Below are positions 51,809 to 61,677 of a stretch of 62,774 nt of DNA, piece by piece. Origin of the DNA: JAZKSG01 sp964384785. Its GTDB lineage: Archaea > Thermoplasmatota > E2 > DHVEG-1. How positions within the stretch are numbered: position 1 is the stretch's first letter; the number at the start of each line of letters is the position of its first letter. The position numbers were made by a program, and so were the translations under genes. The notes under the pieces were generated by a model. It was not told the origin of the DNA. It ran no database searches and saw only the letters and a list, made by a program, of their open reading frames with translations. The stretch is taken from the NCBI GenBank assembly GCA_964384785.1, contig CAYLLH010000049.1:1-62774 (forward strand), given 5' to 3'.

Positions 51809-52963
51809 TTAAAGGATTTCCAACAGGCCTTTATTCAGTCTTTCAACTCCTTTTTTTGCATCCTCTGAAGTTAAATTACCATAAGAAATCCTAATGGCTG
51901 GTTTAATAGAACCAAAAACACAACCAGGTATAGTAATAACTCGGTATTTTTCAATAAGTTTTTTTGAGATATCCCATGATTTTTTATTTGTATCAAGTTT
52001 CAATAAAAAATAGAATCCTCCATATGTCACAGGAAAATCAATTTTAGGGTTTTCTTTAAGATTTTTAATAAAAATATTTCTTGTTTCCTTAATTTGTTCT
52101 AGAAACTGTTCAGGATAATCTATATTGTTTTTCAATGCCTCTAATGCAGCAACTTGTGAAATTGTAGATGGACATATACTTGTTGTATCCTGAATTTTAA
52201 GAATCTCATCTTTTATTTCTTCAGGAAAAACCATGTAACCTACTCTGAAACCAGCCATACCAAAAGTTTTAGAAAAAGAAAAAATTGAGATTGTAAACTT
52301 GTTTTTTTTATGAAAGGATGCTGGACTCACATGTTTTTTATTGTTATATGTAAAGTTTTCATAGGCTTCATCTGAGATATGAAAGATTTCTTTCTCCTGG
52401 CAGAAATCATTTATTTTTTTAAGATTCTCTTTGGAGTATACTGCTCCTGTAGGATTGTTTGGTGAAACCGTTATTATTGCTCTTGTTTTTTTGTTATATT
52501 TTTTAAAAATTTCTTTTATATCTGGTTGATAATTTTCTTTTGTAGGCACCGTTACTGGTTTACATTCTGCTAGTTGTATAGCCATTTTTTGATTAAAATA
52601 ATAGGGTGAAAGTAGTATTATTTCATCTTGGGGTTTAGTAATTGCCATTATAGCGTTTACAAATGCTTGGTTTCCACCAGATGTTACTATTATGTTTTTT
52701 TCTGGATCTGCTTTTATATTGTTTTGTTTCAGTAGTTTTTTTGAGATGGTTTCTCGTAGATCAAAGGTTCCAGCGTCTGGTGTATAGTTGTTTAGTTTTT
52801 CTGTTTTTAGTTTTTTTATTACTGTTTTGATAACGTTTTTTGGTGGTTTAAAAAATGGTGTTCCTTGACCCAAATTTATTGTGTTTTCTGGGACGTTTGT
52901 TTCATCTAATAGTTTCTGTATTGGTGCATTTTGTATTTTTTCTGTTCGAGATTTTATATACAT
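51809..52963 (-). CDS. class I/II aminotransferase (aspartate aminotransferase-like)
   Basis: The 384-residue PLP enzyme has IFSFSKTFGMAGFRVGY with the Schiff-base Lys, SPNNPTGAVYSKENL, and a C-terminal Arg in PAIRISYGN. It belongs to the broad AspC/tyrosine-aromatic group; the exact substrate cannot be told. It is on the minus strand, upstream of the small RNA and protease gene. Confidence 0.9.
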   Translation of the reverse strand: MYIKSRTEKIQNAPIQKLLDETNVPENTINLGQGTPFFKPPKNVIKTVIKKLKTEKLNNYTPDAGTFDLRETISKKLLKQNNIKADPEKNIIVTSGGNQAFVNAIMAITKPQDEIILLSPYYFNQKMAIQLAECKPVTVPTKENYQPDIKEIFKKYNKKTRAIITVSPNNPTGAVYSKENLKKINDFCQEKEIFHISDEAYENFTYNNKKHVSPASFHKKNKFTISIFSFSKTFGMAGFRVGYMVFPEEIKDEILKIQDTTSICPSTISQVAALEALKNNIDYPEQFLEQIKETRNIFIKNLKENPKIDFPVTYGGFYFLLKLDTNKKSWDISKKLIEKYRVITIPGCVFGSIKPAIRISYGNLTSEDAKKGVERLNKGLLEIL

Positions 52964-53118
52964 TTTTTTCCTGTCGTTTTTTTGGATTTAGATTTCTTTT
53001 ATTAATCTTTTCGTTATTTAAAAATGCTTAATTTATAAAATTTTATAGATAAAACTTAAATATTCCATAAAACTTATAAATTGTTATCAAAAAAATAATT
53101 GTTAGGTTTCAAAAAAAT

Positions 53119-53961
53119 ATGGAATATAAAAAATCTAGTAAAATTATCGCTTTTCTAAAGATACTGCGTCCAGAAATAACAATTTTAGGAATATTCTGTG
53201 TTTACATTGGAGCAATAGCAGCTGGTTCAGAATTATTCTCATTAGATTTACTTATCGCTATGATTTCTGTTTTTCTCATAGGAGCTGCTAGCATGCCTTT
53301 TAACGATTATTTTGATTATGAAATAGATAAAACTATTCATCCCAATAGGCCTCTGCCTAAAGGCATCTTAAAACCATCAACAGCTTTTTGGTCTTCTGTA
53401 ACTATGTTTGTTATAGCTTTATTCTTATCAACATTTGTTAATCTTATGGTTTTTTTATTCACCGTTATAGGGGTAACTTTGGTTGTTCTATATGAAATAA
53501 TTTCAAAAAGTAGAGGTTTTATAGGAAATTTTTTTGTTTCATTAACAAGTGCTTTAGCTTTTACAGTAGGTGGAGCTGTTATGGAAAATTTGGAAAAACC
53601 ATTGTTTTTTACAACTATTGCTTTTTTTATTTTTCTTTCTCGTGAGATACTAATGGATGTTAGAGATATTGAAGGAGATCGTCAAACTCGTGTTACTCTA
53701 CCAGTTTTAATCGGTAGAAAAAAAGCATGTTATGTTGCTTGTTTTATACTTGGTTTTACTATGTTTTTTATTTATATTCCAGGGTTTCTTATTTTTTCAA
53801 ATGTATGGTATCTATTTTTGAGTCTGCCGTTGTTATTTTTAACGGTTTATGCTCTTGCTCTTCCATTATTAGATATTGAAAATGCTGCTCGGACTACAGA
53901 TTTACTTCGTTTTTCTATGATGCAGGGTATTATTTTGTTTTTTTTTGTAGTATTTGTTTAA
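53119..53961 (+). CDS. ubiA: UbiA prenyltransferase (DGGGP synthase-like)
   Basis: The 280-residue membrane enzyme has both intact Asp-rich motifs: N62DYFDYEID70 and DVRDIEGDRQTR near residues 183-194. RPLPKG is typical of geranylgeranylglyceryl phosphate geranylgeranyltransferase, which adds the second chain of archaeal lipids. Unlike the two UbiA-like copies at 16-18 kb, the first motif is complete. It stands alone, divergent from the aminotransferase. Confidence 0.9.
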   Translation: MEYKKSSKIIAFLKILRPEITILGIFCVYIGAIAAGSELFSLDLLIAMISVFLIGAASMPFNDYFDYEIDKTIHPNRPLPKGILKPSTAFWSSVTMFVIALFLSTFVNLMVFLFTVIGVTLVVLYEIISKSRGFIGNFFVSLTSALAFTVGGAVMENLEKPLFFTTIAFFIFLSREILMDVRDIEGDRQTRVTLPVLIGRKKACYVACFILGFTMFFIYIPGFLIFSNVWYLFLSLPLLFLTVYALALPLLDIENAARTTDLLRFSMMQGIILFFFVVFV

Positions 53962-53982
53962 GACAATTTAATAAAAAAATTT

Positions 53983-54177
53983 TTATTTTTTTTCTTCCAT
54001 TTTTAGTTTTTCTAAATCTTTTTCAAGACCATCTAAATTATCCCATATGGCCATTAGATGAATGTTGTCCATAAATTTTCTGTTTTGTCTTTCTATTTTG
54101 TTTACTCCATATCTTATGGCGTCTATTAGGTCTTTTATTTCTTCTTTGCTTAATTTATCTTTTTTTTCTGATCCCAT
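53983..54177 (-). CDS. small helical protein (64 aa)
   Basis: The protein is a charged two-helix structure (KLSKEEIKDLIDAIRYGVNKIERQ, then LEKDLEKLKMEEKK) without Cys or membrane segments. It is convergent with ubiA and 144 bp downstream of scpB on the same strand. I recognise no family. Confidence 0.55.
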   Translation of the reverse strand: MGSEKKDKLSKEEIKDLIDAIRYGVNKIERQNRKFMDNIHLMAIWDNLDGLEKDLEKLKMEEKK

Positions 54178-54321
54178 CTTATTTTTTGTTTAATCTTTTT
54201 GTTTGTTATAAATTTTTTTATAAAAACTAATTTTTTTATAATATGTTATACTGTAATCTTTACATCTTTATTTAATAAAGTTTCTTAGTTAAATAAAAAA
54301 GTTTTATGGTTAAATTTTTTT

Positions 54322-54849
54322 TTATTGTTCTTTGTTTTTCTGATTATCTGCTACTTTTTTCATCAGGTAATCACGTATTTCCTTGGGTTTTGTGCTTTCA
54401 ATTCCAAAATATTCTGGGAATTTTTTAGTTGTAGTAAGCATCTCGGTATTACGATGTTTTTTAGAATTAACTAGTTTCATAGAAGTTAATTGATCTACAT
54501 GTTCATAGGCTTTGTTTCCTATCATACGTTGAAGGTTACTTTGTTTAACGGGTTGATGAAACGCAATCAATGTCAGTGTTTTAAGAATATTTTCATTTAT
54601 TTCTGGATCGGCTACCATCATAGTTTTATCAGCGTATTCTTCTTTTAATTGCATTGTGTATTTCCGTCCGGCTTTTGTTATCTCCATGGAGGTATCCTTT
54701 TTTTCGTTGTAATCCTTTATTAATTCTTTTAGGTTTTTTCTAACAGTTTTAGATGTAAGCCCTGTGTTTTCCACTATTTCTTTTACACTAACTGGGCTAG
54801 TGGCTTGGAAGAGAACTGATTCAACTAGACGTTTTCCATTTGTTCCCAT
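54322..54849 (-). CDS. scpB: segregation and condensation protein B
   Basis: The 175-residue protein has two winged helices, LVESVLFQATSPVSVKEI and LKTLTLIAFHQPVKQSNLQRMIG, as in ScpB. It binds the ScpA kleisin with SMC to compact the chromosome. It follows scpA by 38 bp. The C-terminal part has a Lys-rich end. No fusion or loss is seen. Confidence 0.92.
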   Translation of the reverse strand: MGTNGKRLVESVLFQATSPVSVKEIVENTGLTSKTVRKNLKELIKDYNEKKDTSMEITKAGRKYTMQLKEEYADKTMMVADPEINENILKTLTLIAFHQPVKQSNLQRMIGNKAYEHVDQLTSMKLVNSKKHRNTEMLTTTKKFPEYFGIESTKPKEIRDYLMKKVADNQKNKEQ

Positions 54850-54887
54850 AATTTTTTTTAATCCCTTTCCCTAAAAAACCTTTTTTT

Positions 54888-55778
54888 TTAACTATATCCG
54901 TTGTTCTTGATAAATATTTTTCCATATGGAAATTTTCTCTGATATACTGTTATTTTGTTATCATTTGAAAGGAATAATATTGATAAAAGCACTCGGATTA
55001 TTTCTTCTCTTTTTTTGTTTTCACATAAATCAGATAGTGTCATTATTTTTTTTCCTTTGTTTTGAATTCTATTCCATACTTGTTCTACATCATCCTCAAT
55101 AGGGTCTTCATGAGCGGTATCATTCATTCTTTTTCTTGCTTTTTCAGCAAGTCGTTGTTGTGCTTTCCTTCTTTGTTCCTCTATTATTTTTCTATCCTCA
55201 GATTCCTTTCGTGCTTCATCAAAGGCGTCCAGTAGTTCAATAAGTGTTACTTTTCTTTGTGTTTCACGTCGGATTGGTTTCTCAATTGGTGACTCGGGTG
55301 ATTTCATCACAAGATTTGTATACGAGTATGCATCATCCTCATTTAGCCACATTTCACTTGGCAAATCTGCCCAATCAAATGGTTCATAGCCTTCTTCCTC
55401 CTGGTTTTCCATGTTTAAAACCAGATCATCACTCTGCATCTTTAGTATACGCCAGGCCATCAAAATTATTCTTCCAGCAGTTATCAGATCTATTTCTTCT
55501 TTACCTGCTCTATTAAGATACATTGTGGAAAAATTTACAAGATCTATCTCCCAAGGGTTCAGATGCTGCTGCATCACAAGTTCAAAAGCTATAGCTATAG
55601 ATCTATCAAACGGGTTTTCTATTGAAACATATTCACCAGTATTGGTTTTTTTTAGCATTTCAACATAATGATTAATCCTTGTTCCATCTGTTTCTTCATC
55701 TATTATAGATTTATGGAAAAGAAGATGATTTATAACATCATTATCTACTTCTATATCTTTATTGTTAATTGGCTGCAC
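54888..55778 (-). CDS. scpA: segregation and condensation protein A (kleisin)
   Basis: The 296-residue protein has the ScpA core: NPFDRSIAIAFELVMQQHLNPWEIDLVNF and DLITAGRIILMAWRILKMQS, then a linker and a C-terminal winged helix (about 240-296). It bridges the SMC heads. It overlaps smc by 14 bp, so translation is coupled. The linker is rich in charged residues. Confidence 0.93.
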   Translation of the reverse strand: MQPINNKDIEVDNDVINHLLFHKSIIDEETDGTRINHYVEMLKKTNTGEYVSIENPFDRSIAIAFELVMQQHLNPWEIDLVNFSTMYLNRAGKEEIDLITAGRIILMAWRILKMQSDDLVLNMENQEEEGYEPFDWADLPSEMWLNEDDAYSYTNLVMKSPESPIEKPIRRETQRKVTLIELLDAFDEARKESEDRKIIEEQRRKAQQRLAEKARKRMNDTAHEDPIEDDVEQVWNRIQNKGKKIMTLSDLCENKKREEIIRVLLSILFLSNDNKITVYQRKFPYGKIFIKNNGYS

Positions 55779-58700
55779 TTGCTTTCACCTTTTGTTTAAT
55801 ATGTAACTCACCCTTTGGTCCAACAGATTTAGGATCAACATTTCCTATCATATCTGATACACCATTATCCCGCATAGTAACACCATAAACATAGTTAGCT
55901 TCTTTTAAAGCAATTTTACGCAAGCTAACCATTATAAACTGTGAATCCTCAGCATTTAATTTAACCATACGGCTTACTGTTTCAGCATTAACTCCATCTA
56001 GAAACATATCTACTTCATCAAGAACATAAAATGGACTTGGATCAAATTGCTGTATTGCAAAAATAAATGCAAGAGATGCTATACTTTTCTCTCCACCAGA
56101 TAATGCTGATAGAAGAAGTACTTTTTTTCCACGAGGACGAGCCTTTATAGTAAGTCCGCTTTCAAAAACATTATCCTGGTCTTCTAGTTTAAGCTCTGCT
56201 TCACCGCCTTCTGATAGCTGACCATATATTTTTTTAAGATTTTTGTTTATAGCATCATATACTTCGAAGAATTTTTCTTTCTTTTTCTCAGTTATCTCTG
56301 AAACAAGTGTCACAAGGTTTTTTCGTTGATCTTTAAGGTGTTTTATATCCTCATCAAGTTTGTTTTTACGTTCCACTTGATGATTATATTCATCAAGTGC
56401 TCGCATGTTAACAGGTTCCAGCTCGCTCATAGTACTCTCAATTGTTCGAACAGAATCCTTAAGGGATTCAACATTTGGAAGTTTAACCTCTTCTTCTAGT
56501 TTTACATCATACAGTTTGAGTTCCTGATCAAGTTCATCAACAGATGATTCTAATGTTGGAAGACGATATTTAGCTCGTGAGATAAGATCATAATATGATT
56601 CAATACGGGTGTTAACACTATCGATCTGGTTTTCTAATGAAACAGTTTTTTTGTAAAGACTATCACGTTTATTAGTAAAATCTTTGATTTTACCTGTCAT
56701 TTTTTGTTCTACATTCATCAAAGTCTTTAGTTCATCATGATACATATCTCGTTCTTTTTTTAGAGTGGTTATATTGTTTTTATGTTCAGTTATTTTTTCT
56801 TCTGTTTCACTAATTTCTTTTTGTATTTCCTCATTTTTTTCACTTAATAGTTCTATTTTTTTCTTAAAAGTTTCAATATTGCTATCTAAACTGTTTATTT
56901 CATCATGAAGATTGTTTACTTCTTCTTCAAATCCTCTGGCTTTCTGAGCAAGTTCTTTTTTAGTACCCTTTAATAGAAGTTTACCTTTTTCTTCTTTAAG
57001 ATTATTCAGTTCTTCAAGTCGTTTTTTTGTTTCATCTATTTCAGATAAAACATTGTTCTTTTTTTCAACTAAAATAGTTTTTTCATTGTTTTTCTCATCG
57101 AGTTCTTTTTTAACTATCTCTATTTTTTTCTCAAATTCTTTTTTACGTACATCTAAATCTTTTAGTGTGTTTTCTTTTCCATCTATATTCTGACTGCTTA
57201 ACTCGTTTTCAAGATTAGTGATTTCTGTTTTTATTTCTTTTAGTTTTTCAGAGAGTTCATCCTGATGATGCATTGCTTTTTCTAGTTCTTCAGATATACG
57301 CAAGAGTTTTCCTTTGTCTTTTTTACTAAAACTTAGACTATGACGTGGTTTACTACCACCACGCATCGCGCCACTGCTTTCTACAAGGCTTCCTTTAAGA
57401 TCCACTAGTCTTACTCCACCCATTAGACGACGTGCATCATCAAGGCTTTCAACTACAACGGTGTCACCAAAAACATACCAAAAAGCGCCTTTATGTTCTT
57501 CTTTGAAATCCACGAGATCAAAAGCAAAACCAACAGATTTTTCATCTTTTACAGCCATCAAAGCATTACCACGGGGTTTACCCGAATGCATCTTGTTAAG
57601 CGGAAGGAAAGTAGCTCGACCCATGTGTTTACTCTGCAAATACTTTATAGCTTTTGCTGCTACACTATCATCATCAACTACAATAGATTGCATCCGTCCA
57701 CCTGCTGCGATTTCTACAGCAGTCTGAAATTTTTTTTCAACATTAGCAAGTTCAGCGATTGTTCCATGAACACCAAGGAGTTCTCCCATATCCCGGAGTT
57801 TAAGTATTTCATTTACTGCTCGGTTGTAACTCTGATTTACTCGTTCCGCTGCTTCAAACTCAGCTTGAAGCTTTGATTTCTCACGTTGCAATCTACGTAT
57901 ACTGTTTTCGATATCGGAAAGCTGCTCGGTTAGATTTGCTTGTTCCTTTTTTTTCTCAAAAAGCTCTTTTTCTAGTTTTTTGGTTTTTTTACTATGTTCA
58001 CCGTGTTCTTTTTTAAACTCTGTTTTCTGCCATTCTATATCTTTTAGTTCAAACTCATAAGTTTTAAAAGATTCTTCAAGTTCTGCTATTTGAACCTCAA
58101 GTGCTTCTATTTTATCAGTGAAACGATTACGTTTAAGTTTAAGTTCATGAACAAGACTGTTTTTTTCATCATGTTCTTTTCTCATTTTCGCTAGTTCATG
58201 TGAGAGATCCATTGATTTATCATCAGTTTGAGCGATATTTTCCTTAATTGATTTCAGCTCAATGTTTTTTTCTTCAAAAACCTTTTTTTTCTCCATGATT
58301 TTTGTTTCAAGTTTTTGTTTCTGTTCATCAAGCTGTGTTATTTCTTCTTTTACTTCATCTGTTCTATGTGTTAAACTTTTATTTTTTTGTTTAAGACTCC
58401 GTATTTCGTTATTTGAAAAATTTATTCTTTCCTCTATTTTTATTTCTTCACCACGGATGTTTTCTATTTTTTCTTTGATTTCTTTTACTTCATCTCCGCC
58501 GACATCCGCGATTTTTTCTTCTATTTCATCTAGTTCTTTTTGAAAACTATGATATTGTTCTTTAAGCTCACGGCTTTTTTCATCCAAACTGTTTTTTTCT
58601 TTTTCATATGATTCTATCTGTTTTTGAACTTCAGAGATCTGGGTTTGTACATCCTGTTTTTTCTTTGTTGCAATTTTTGCTTTTACTTCATAAAGTTGAT

Positions 58701-59394
58701 CTTTTAGTTCCTGGTATCGTTGTGCCTCATCCCGGTCTTTTTTAAGTTGACGTATCCGAGTATTTATCTCATTTAGAATTATTTTAATCCGATCAAGGTT
58801 TTCATCGACATCAATTTTTTCAGTTTCTGCTTTATCTATGTCTTTATCAAAATTACTAATCCCTGCGATATCATCAATGATCCGACGACGGTCAACATTA
58901 CCCATCTCGATAATATTTGTTATATCACCCTGTTTAACAATGTTATATCCATCTCCGCTCATACGAGCATGCTGCAAAAGGTTTTCAAAATCAGAAAAAC
59001 TGCTAGATTTACCATTCACATAAAATCGGCTATAATAGTTATCAGGATCATCTTTTAATGGCGCTCGTTTGATCATACGGGTAAGAACGACTTCATCTTC
59101 ATCTAAAGGCATACGACGTTCATGGTTATCAAAAATCAATGAAACGGTACAGTTTTTTGAGGGGTTCTTATTTTTTTTACCACCATTGAAAATAAGATCA
59201 GTAAGACGCCCGGCACGCATAACCTTAGAGCTCTTGGGTCCTAAAACAAACAGTATAGCATCAGCGATATTGCTTTTACCTGAACCATTTGGCCCTGTTA
59301 TAGCAGTAAAACCTGGGAAAAAAGGAATCTTAAGCTTCTTCCCGAATGATTTAAAATTTTCTAAATGAATTTCTTTAAGATACAAAAGCATCAT
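55765..59394 (-). CDS. smc: chromosome condensation ATPase SMC
   Basis: The 1209-residue protein has Walker A GPNGSGKSN near the start, coiled coils (about 170-500 and 680-1010), a hinge (about 515-665, MGELLGVHGTIAELANVEK) and the C-terminal ABC signature LSGGEKSIASLAFIFA with Walker B FYVLDEVDMFLDG. It forms the condensin ring with ScpA and ScpB. Start ATG ATG at 59394; either may be used. TAACGTTA palindromes lie upstream. Confidence 0.97.
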   Translation of the reverse strand: MMLLYLKEIHLENFKSFGKKLKIPFFPGFTAITGPNGSGKSNIADAILFVLGPKSSKVMRAGRLTDLIFNGGKKNKNPSKNCTVSLIFDNHERRMPLDEDEVVLTRMIKRAPLKDDPDNYYSRFYVNGKSSSFSDFENLLQHARMSGDGYNIVKQGDITNIIEMGNVDRRRIIDDIAGISNFDKDIDKAETEKIDVDENLDRIKIILNEINTRIRQLKKDRDEAQRYQELKDQLYEVKAKIATKKKQDVQTQISEVQKQIESYEKEKNSLDEKSRELKEQYHSFQKELDEIEEKIADVGGDEVKEIKEKIENIRGEEIKIEERINFSNNEIRSLKQKNKSLTHRTDEVKEEITQLDEQKQKLETKIMEKKKVFEEKNIELKSIKENIAQTDDKSMDLSHELAKMRKEHDEKNSLVHELKLKRNRFTDKIEALEVQIAELEESFKTYEFELKDIEWQKTEFKKEHGEHSKKTKKLEKELFEKKKEQANLTEQLSDIENSIRRLQREKSKLQAEFEAAERVNQSYNRAVNEILKLRDMGELLGVHGTIAELANVEKKFQTAVEIAAGGRMQSIVVDDDSVAAKAIKYLQSKHMGRATFLPLNKMHSGKPRGNALMAVKDEKSVGFAFDLVDFKEEHKGAFWYVFGDTVVVESLDDARRLMGGVRLVDLKGSLVESSGAMRGGSKPRHSLSFSKKDKGKLLRISEELEKAMHHQDELSEKLKEIKTEITNLENELSSQNIDGKENTLKDLDVRKKEFEKKIEIVKKELDEKNNEKTILVEKKNNVLSEIDETKKRLEELNNLKEEKGKLLLKGTKKELAQKARGFEEEVNNLHDEINSLDSNIETFKKKIELLSEKNEEIQKEISETEEKITEHKNNITTLKKERDMYHDELKTLMNVEQKMTGKIKDFTNKRDSLYKKTVSLENQIDSVNTRIESYYDLISRAKYRLPTLESSVDELDQELKLYDVKLEEEVKLPNVESLKDSVRTIESTMSELEPVNMRALDEYNHQVERKNKLDEDIKHLKDQRKNLVTLVSEITEKKKEKFFEVYDAINKNLKKIYGQLSEGGEAELKLEDQDNVFESGLTIKARPRGKKVLLLSALSGGEKSIASLAFIFAIQQFDPSPFYVLDEVDMFLDGVNAETVSRMVKLNAEDSQFIMVSLRKIALKEANYVYGVTMRDNGVSDMIGNVDPKSVGPKGELHIKQKVKASAAN

Positions 59395-59420
59395 CCCTCA
59401 AAGCATCAAATTTAACCTAT

Positions 59421-59492
59421 CTAACGTTAGCCGAAATAACTAATTTTTACCATCCAATTAAATATTTTTGCATCCCAAACTAACTAACGTTA
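59421..59492 (-). promoter_or_regulatory. paired TAACGTTA palindromes upstream of smc
   Basis: CTAACGTTAG at 59421-59430 and TAACGTTA at 59485-59492 are 8-10 bp palindromes with centres 63 bp apart, about six helical turns. They lie 27-98 bases before the smc start, flanking the likely promoter. This fits looping or co-operative binding by a regulator of the condensin operon. Confidence 0.5.
59469..59478 (-). promoter_or_regulatory. TTGGGATGCA motif, copy 1
   Basis: TTGGGATGCA on the minus strand lies 75 bases before the smc start and between the two TAACGTTA palindromes. Identical 10-mers stand before the next two minus-strand genes. Confidence 0.45.
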
Positions 59493-59581
59493 TATGTAAT
59501 AAACAAACTACTATTTAAACCATAATCAAAGATAGGTTTTTTTAGAGAGAGTAATCAATTTTTTTTGAAATCATATTTCAA

Positions 59582-60793
59582 TCAGTTGATCGGATCTATC
59601 ATTACATTAGAGTTTGAATAGCTATAACCATTATTCACATCTCTACCATATAAATGACGTCCTAAAGGCCTATAATAAAATCCGATATTGTAAACAGAGA
59701 CATCATCAGAATTAATAACTATTTCATCGCCTTTTTGTATTTTACCCCAATTACTAGGTGCATGTAATCCTGAATATGATTCAGTTTCTTTAGTTATAAC
59801 CGCATAATCTATGCCATCAGATGAATAACTGCTTGAAATTGATATATTCACATCAGACCAATAAAAATCGTTAGAGGTTTGTTGTTTCAACTCTGATTTT
59901 GAACTTTTTACAAGTGAAAATGAACCTGCAAGAGGATGTTCTAAAATAATACGTTCATCATCTACAAATTGATATTCAAAACCTCTAATATATATACTAG
60001 AGAAACCAACCGGTAAATTACTATAATCTTTTTCATATTCCTCTGTAGTTGGTTCAATATACAATTTTCCATCACTAAGATACCAGTTTGCTTTAATAGA
60101 ACCACTAGCTTTTTCTATTGTACTAGTTCCAGATGTTGACTCTTCCTCATCTAATGAAGATTTAACACTTTTTACCCATATCGTATCATTAGAACTTGAG
60201 CTACCACACTCTAAAACAGGGTAGGATTCTTCAACAATACGAATTTGAACAGTTCCATCACTTTTGAAATTGTAATACAAATGGGTACTTGAAGGCGAAT
60301 AACTGCTACCATAAACCATACTTACTCCAGAGTTAACAGCTTCCCAATAATCATCTTCACCTGCTATAAAATTACTTTTATCTCCAAGTATTCCACCGAA
60401 ACCAGTTACAAACAGGAACACAAACGTTGAAGCAATAATTACTAAAAAAACTAAAGCTATAGCACCTATCTTTCTTTTAGAGGTTTCATTGAACCTTGGT
60501 TGACCAGGTTGTCTTTTTGGTTTTGCTCTAGGTTTTGGTTTTACTGGTCGACCTGCGATACTTGGCCTTGGTTGATTATTCATCGGTGGTCTTCTTTGAG
60601 CTTGTTGTGTTGGTGGTCTAGCTATTGGTTGAGTAGGCGGCCGGTGTGGTTGTTGATTCTGCCTTTGCGGTTCATCAAAAGGACTACTAGGTCTTGGCGG
60701 CATAGCTTTAGCTGCTGAAAGCCCTGCCCCGCAACTAGTACAAAAACGTGCATCATCAGTTAATGGCGCTCCACATTTTGGGCAATTCTTCAT
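59582..60793 (-). CDS. zinc-ribbon, Pro-rich, single-pass membrane protein
   Basis: The 403-residue protein starts with a zinc ribbon (CPKCGAPL and CTSCGAGL). A Pro/Gln/Arg-rich linker (about 30-105), one membrane helix (about 112-135) and a beta-rich outer domain (about 145-403) follow. GGAGAG precedes the ATG at 60793. It is the third membrane protein with a zinc ribbon in this window. The outer domain is not recognised. Confidence 0.7.
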   Translation of the reverse strand: MKNCPKCGAPLTDDARFCTSCGAGLSAAKAMPPRPSSPFDEPQRQNQQPHRPPTQPIARPPTQQAQRRPPMNNQPRPSIAGRPVKPKPRAKPKRQPGQPRFNETSKRKIGAIALVFLVIIASTFVFLFVTGFGGILGDKSNFIAGEDDYWEAVNSGVSMVYGSSYSPSSTHLYYNFKSDGTVQIRIVEESYPVLECGSSSSNDTIWVKSVKSSLDEEESTSGTSTIEKASGSIKANWYLSDGKLYIEPTTEEYEKDYSNLPVGFSSIYIRGFEYQFVDDERIILEHPLAGSFSLVKSSKSELKQQTSNDFYWSDVNISISSSYSSDGIDYAVITKETESYSGLHAPSNWGKIQKGDEIVINSDDVSVYNIGFYYRPLGRHLYGRDVNNGYSYSNSNVMIDPIN

Positions 60794-60829
60794 AAAAAAA
60801 TCTCTCCTACAAATTTATAATTTCTTTTC

Positions 60830-60839
60830 TGCATCCCAA
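60830..60839 (-). promoter_or_regulatory. TTGGGATGCA motif, copy 2
   Basis: TTGGGATGCA on the minus strand lies 37 bases before the start of the zinc-ribbon membrane-protein gene at 60793. Confidence 0.45.
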
Positions 60840-60917
60840 TCCCTTCAATTTTTTACATATGTTACAAACAATATATATTATTTTCCCAATTTTTTTGGTA
60901 ACCATAACAAACTATTC

Positions 60918-61172
60918 TTATTTACTACGAATCCTTCTTTTATTGACAACCTTTTTTTCTATTTTTTCTTCTTTTTCATATTCTGCAATCAATTGATCGA
61001 CTTTTTCCACAACTTCAATATGAAAATCAACAAAATCATCACCAGATGTATTCATCTGTGTGACATTATCATTTGTTTGTGAAAAAGGTTTAGGGTTAAA
61101 ACAAATGTTTTTATCCCTGAGTTTTCCAATAAATCCTTTGTCTAATAAACTAGTCTTAAAGTCTCTACTCAT
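60918..61172 (-). CDS. small charged protein (84 aa)
   Basis: From the ATG at 61172 it gives MSRDFKTSLLDKGFIGKL followed by an Asp/Glu helix and a basic C-terminal tail (NKRRIRSK). The frame is open further back, but that part is hydrophobic and AT-rich and looks non-coding; the TTGGGATGCA motif ends just 3 bases before the chosen ATG. I recognise no family. Its upstream neighbour is an AbrB-like protein. Confidence 0.55.
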   Translation of the reverse strand: MSRDFKTSLLDKGFIGKLRDKNICFNPKPFSQTNDNVTQMNTSGDDFVDFHIEVVEKVDQLIAEYEKEEKIEKKVVNKRRIRSK

Positions 61173-61175
61173 ATA

Positions 61176-61185
61176 TGCATCCCAA
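61176..61185 (-). promoter_or_regulatory. TTGGGATGCA motif, copy 3
   Basis: TTGGGATGCA on the minus strand lies 3 bases before the start codon at 61172. Confidence 0.45.
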
Positions 61186-61272
61186 CATAAAAACATTTTT
61201 TTACATGTATATATAATTTTTATGCAAATGATTATGCACATATGATAGCATATAAAAAAAAACCAAAACAAG

Positions 61273-61677
61273 TTATACTTTTTTAAGCCTTACAGAGTTA
61301 TCCTTGCCTATCTCAAAAACGATTTTATCACCCTTTGAAATACCGGCTTTTTCAAGAATAAAAGATGGAATATTGGTTTTATCTCCCTCAGCTTTAATAT
61401 TAACATCAAACTCTACATTTTTAAGATTAAATTTTTTTTCAAAGACTTTAAAATCTTTTTCAGTTGTGATAAACTCAAGATTATCAGAAAAAACTGCTTT
61501 TATCAAATTTTTATCTTTCCAATCTGTTATATAATCATTAAGATTATCATTTTTTTCTATAAACTGTATTTTAACTGAATCCTCAGAGGAATCAAATTTT
61601 TTATCGTTATCTTTAAAATCTTTTTTTTCCACGGGTTTTACTTCTTCCTCTTCTTTTATTTCAAATGTTGGACTCAT
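61273..61677 (-). CDS. AbrB/SpoVT-like swapped-hairpin protein
   Basis: The 134-residue protein has an acidic start, a middle part of about 60 residues, and a C-terminal AbrB-type domain: IPSFILEKAGISKGDKIVFE then VRLKKV. AbrB-like domains bind DNA as dimers, often as transition-state or antitoxin-type regulators. It is upstream of the 84-residue gene on the same strand. A toxin partner is not visible. Confidence 0.7.
   Translation of the reverse strand: MSPTFEIKEEEEVKPVEKKDFKDNDKKFDSSEDSVKIQFIEKNDNLNDYITDWKDKNLIKAVFSDNLEFITTEKDFKVFEKKFNLKNVEFDVNIKAEGDKTNIPSFILEKAGISKGDKIVFEIGKDNSVRLKKV

Noticed and set aside
61173..61271. 33-residue N-terminal extension of the 84-residue protein
   Set aside because: Composition is that of AT-rich intergenic DNA with many Cys/Ile codons; ATG at 61172 gives a sensible soluble protein.
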